15,957 bases of DNA from JANNMJ01 sp031397815. Lineage in GTDB: Bacteria > Bacteroidota > Bacteroidia > Cytophagales > Hymenobacteraceae. Made by a program: the position numbers and the translations under genes. The DNA lies in contig JANNMJ010000101.1 of NCBI GenBank assembly GCA_031397815.1, positions 1 to 15,957 on the forward strand, read 5' to 3'. The notes under the pieces were generated by a model. It made no database searches. It was not told the DNA's origin and was given only the letters and a program-made list of their open reading frames with translations. This document shows, in pieces, positions 15,739 through 15,957 of this stretch. Every line of letters starts with the position of its first letter. Position 1 is the first letter of the stretch.

Positions 15739-15957
15739 GGGTATGACATGTGCGCGGCCGTGTACGACATGTGCGCGACCGTGTGCGACATGTGCGCGAC
15801 CGTGTACGACATGTGCGCAGCCGTGTATGACATGTGCGCGACCGTGTACGACATGTGCGCGACCGTGTACGACATGTGCGCGACCGTGTACGACATGTGC
15901 GCAGCCGTGTACGACATGTGCGCAGCCGTGTACGACATGTGCGCAGCCGTGTACGAC
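15739..15957. repeat. 21-bp tandem repeat array, truncated by window end
   Basis: Ten complete 21-bp units run from 15739 to 15948 and a partial unit from 15949 to the edge. Each starts GTGTACGACATGTG and ends GCGACC or GCAGCC. Units 2, 6 and 7 are identical, as are 4, 8, 9 and 10. Unit 1 (15739) is the most diverged; unit 3 has TGTGCGAC and unit 5 TGTATGAC. Every unit contains the palindrome ACATGT. It lies about 115 nt upstream of porin 1. All units are exactly 21 bp, so reading frames stay open automatically and are not evidence of translation. Confidence 0.93.

Noticed and set aside
15624..15938. N-terminal extension of porin 1 made of MSYTAAH/MSYTVAH heptads
   Set aside because: It would place a clear signal peptide about 105 residues inside the protein. 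A 21-bp unit keeps frames open regardless of coding.
15739..15957. CRISPR array
   Set aside because: The units are contiguous 21-bp repeats with no unique spacers, and no cas genes are seen.
15739..15957. Iteron-type replication origin
   Set aside because: No rep gene, DnaA-box cluster or AT-rich unwinding region is visible nearby. The context is a chromosomal-type transport locus, although the array is cut by the window edge.

Overview
The window looks like GC-rich chromosomal DNA from a member of the Bacteroidota, probably Cytophagales and Hymenobacter-like. This is inferred from gene families and signal style; no rRNA or other taxonomic marker is present. The clues are several outer-membrane beta-barrel proteins whose signal peptides end in A-x-A followed by Gln, an alpha-2-macroglobulin that carries a carboxypeptidase-regulatory-like domain and a TonB-plug-like segment, a KdpD split from its kinase, BBP2-type porins, and a promoter resembling the Bacteroidota -33 TTTG / -7 TAnnTTTG type.

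Layout. Positions 1-242 are non-coding and hold a strong inverted repeat, two small hairpins and one copy (A) of a palindromic repeat family. Positions 243-4859 (minus) encode one very large envelope protein with an intact thioester motif. The divergent intergenic region 4860-5235 carries two more copies of the repeat (C and B) facing each other and a candidate promoter. Positions 5236-7522 (plus) are a probable three-gene envelope operon: two unidentified outer-membrane barrels and a lipoprotein. Positions 7523-7762 are a convergent intergenic region with a long inverted repeat and a T-tailed terminator hairpin.

From 7763 to the right edge every gene is on the minus strand. In transcription order they are: porin 1 (15623 to 14253), the Kup potassium transporter (14126 to 12195), porin 2 (12184 to 11024), a KdpD N-terminal protein with KdpD ATP-binding and USP domains but no kinase (10779 to 9616), and a separate HAMP-PAS histidine kinase (9598 to 7763). 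Kup and porin 2 are 10 nt apart; KdpD and the kinase are 17 nt apart. An intergenic palindromic repeat separates the transport half from the sensing half. A 21-bp tandem array of at least ten copies lies upstream of porin 1 and runs off the window.

The most interesting candidate system is this potassium locus. Two outer-membrane porins bracket an inner-membrane K+ symporter, followed by a potassium-type sensor split into two polypeptides. No response regulator and no kdpFABC genes are in the window, although they could lie beyond the right edge. The second theme is the palindromic repeats: at least four structurally different families occupy gene borders, and one shows a stem kept by changes on both sides.
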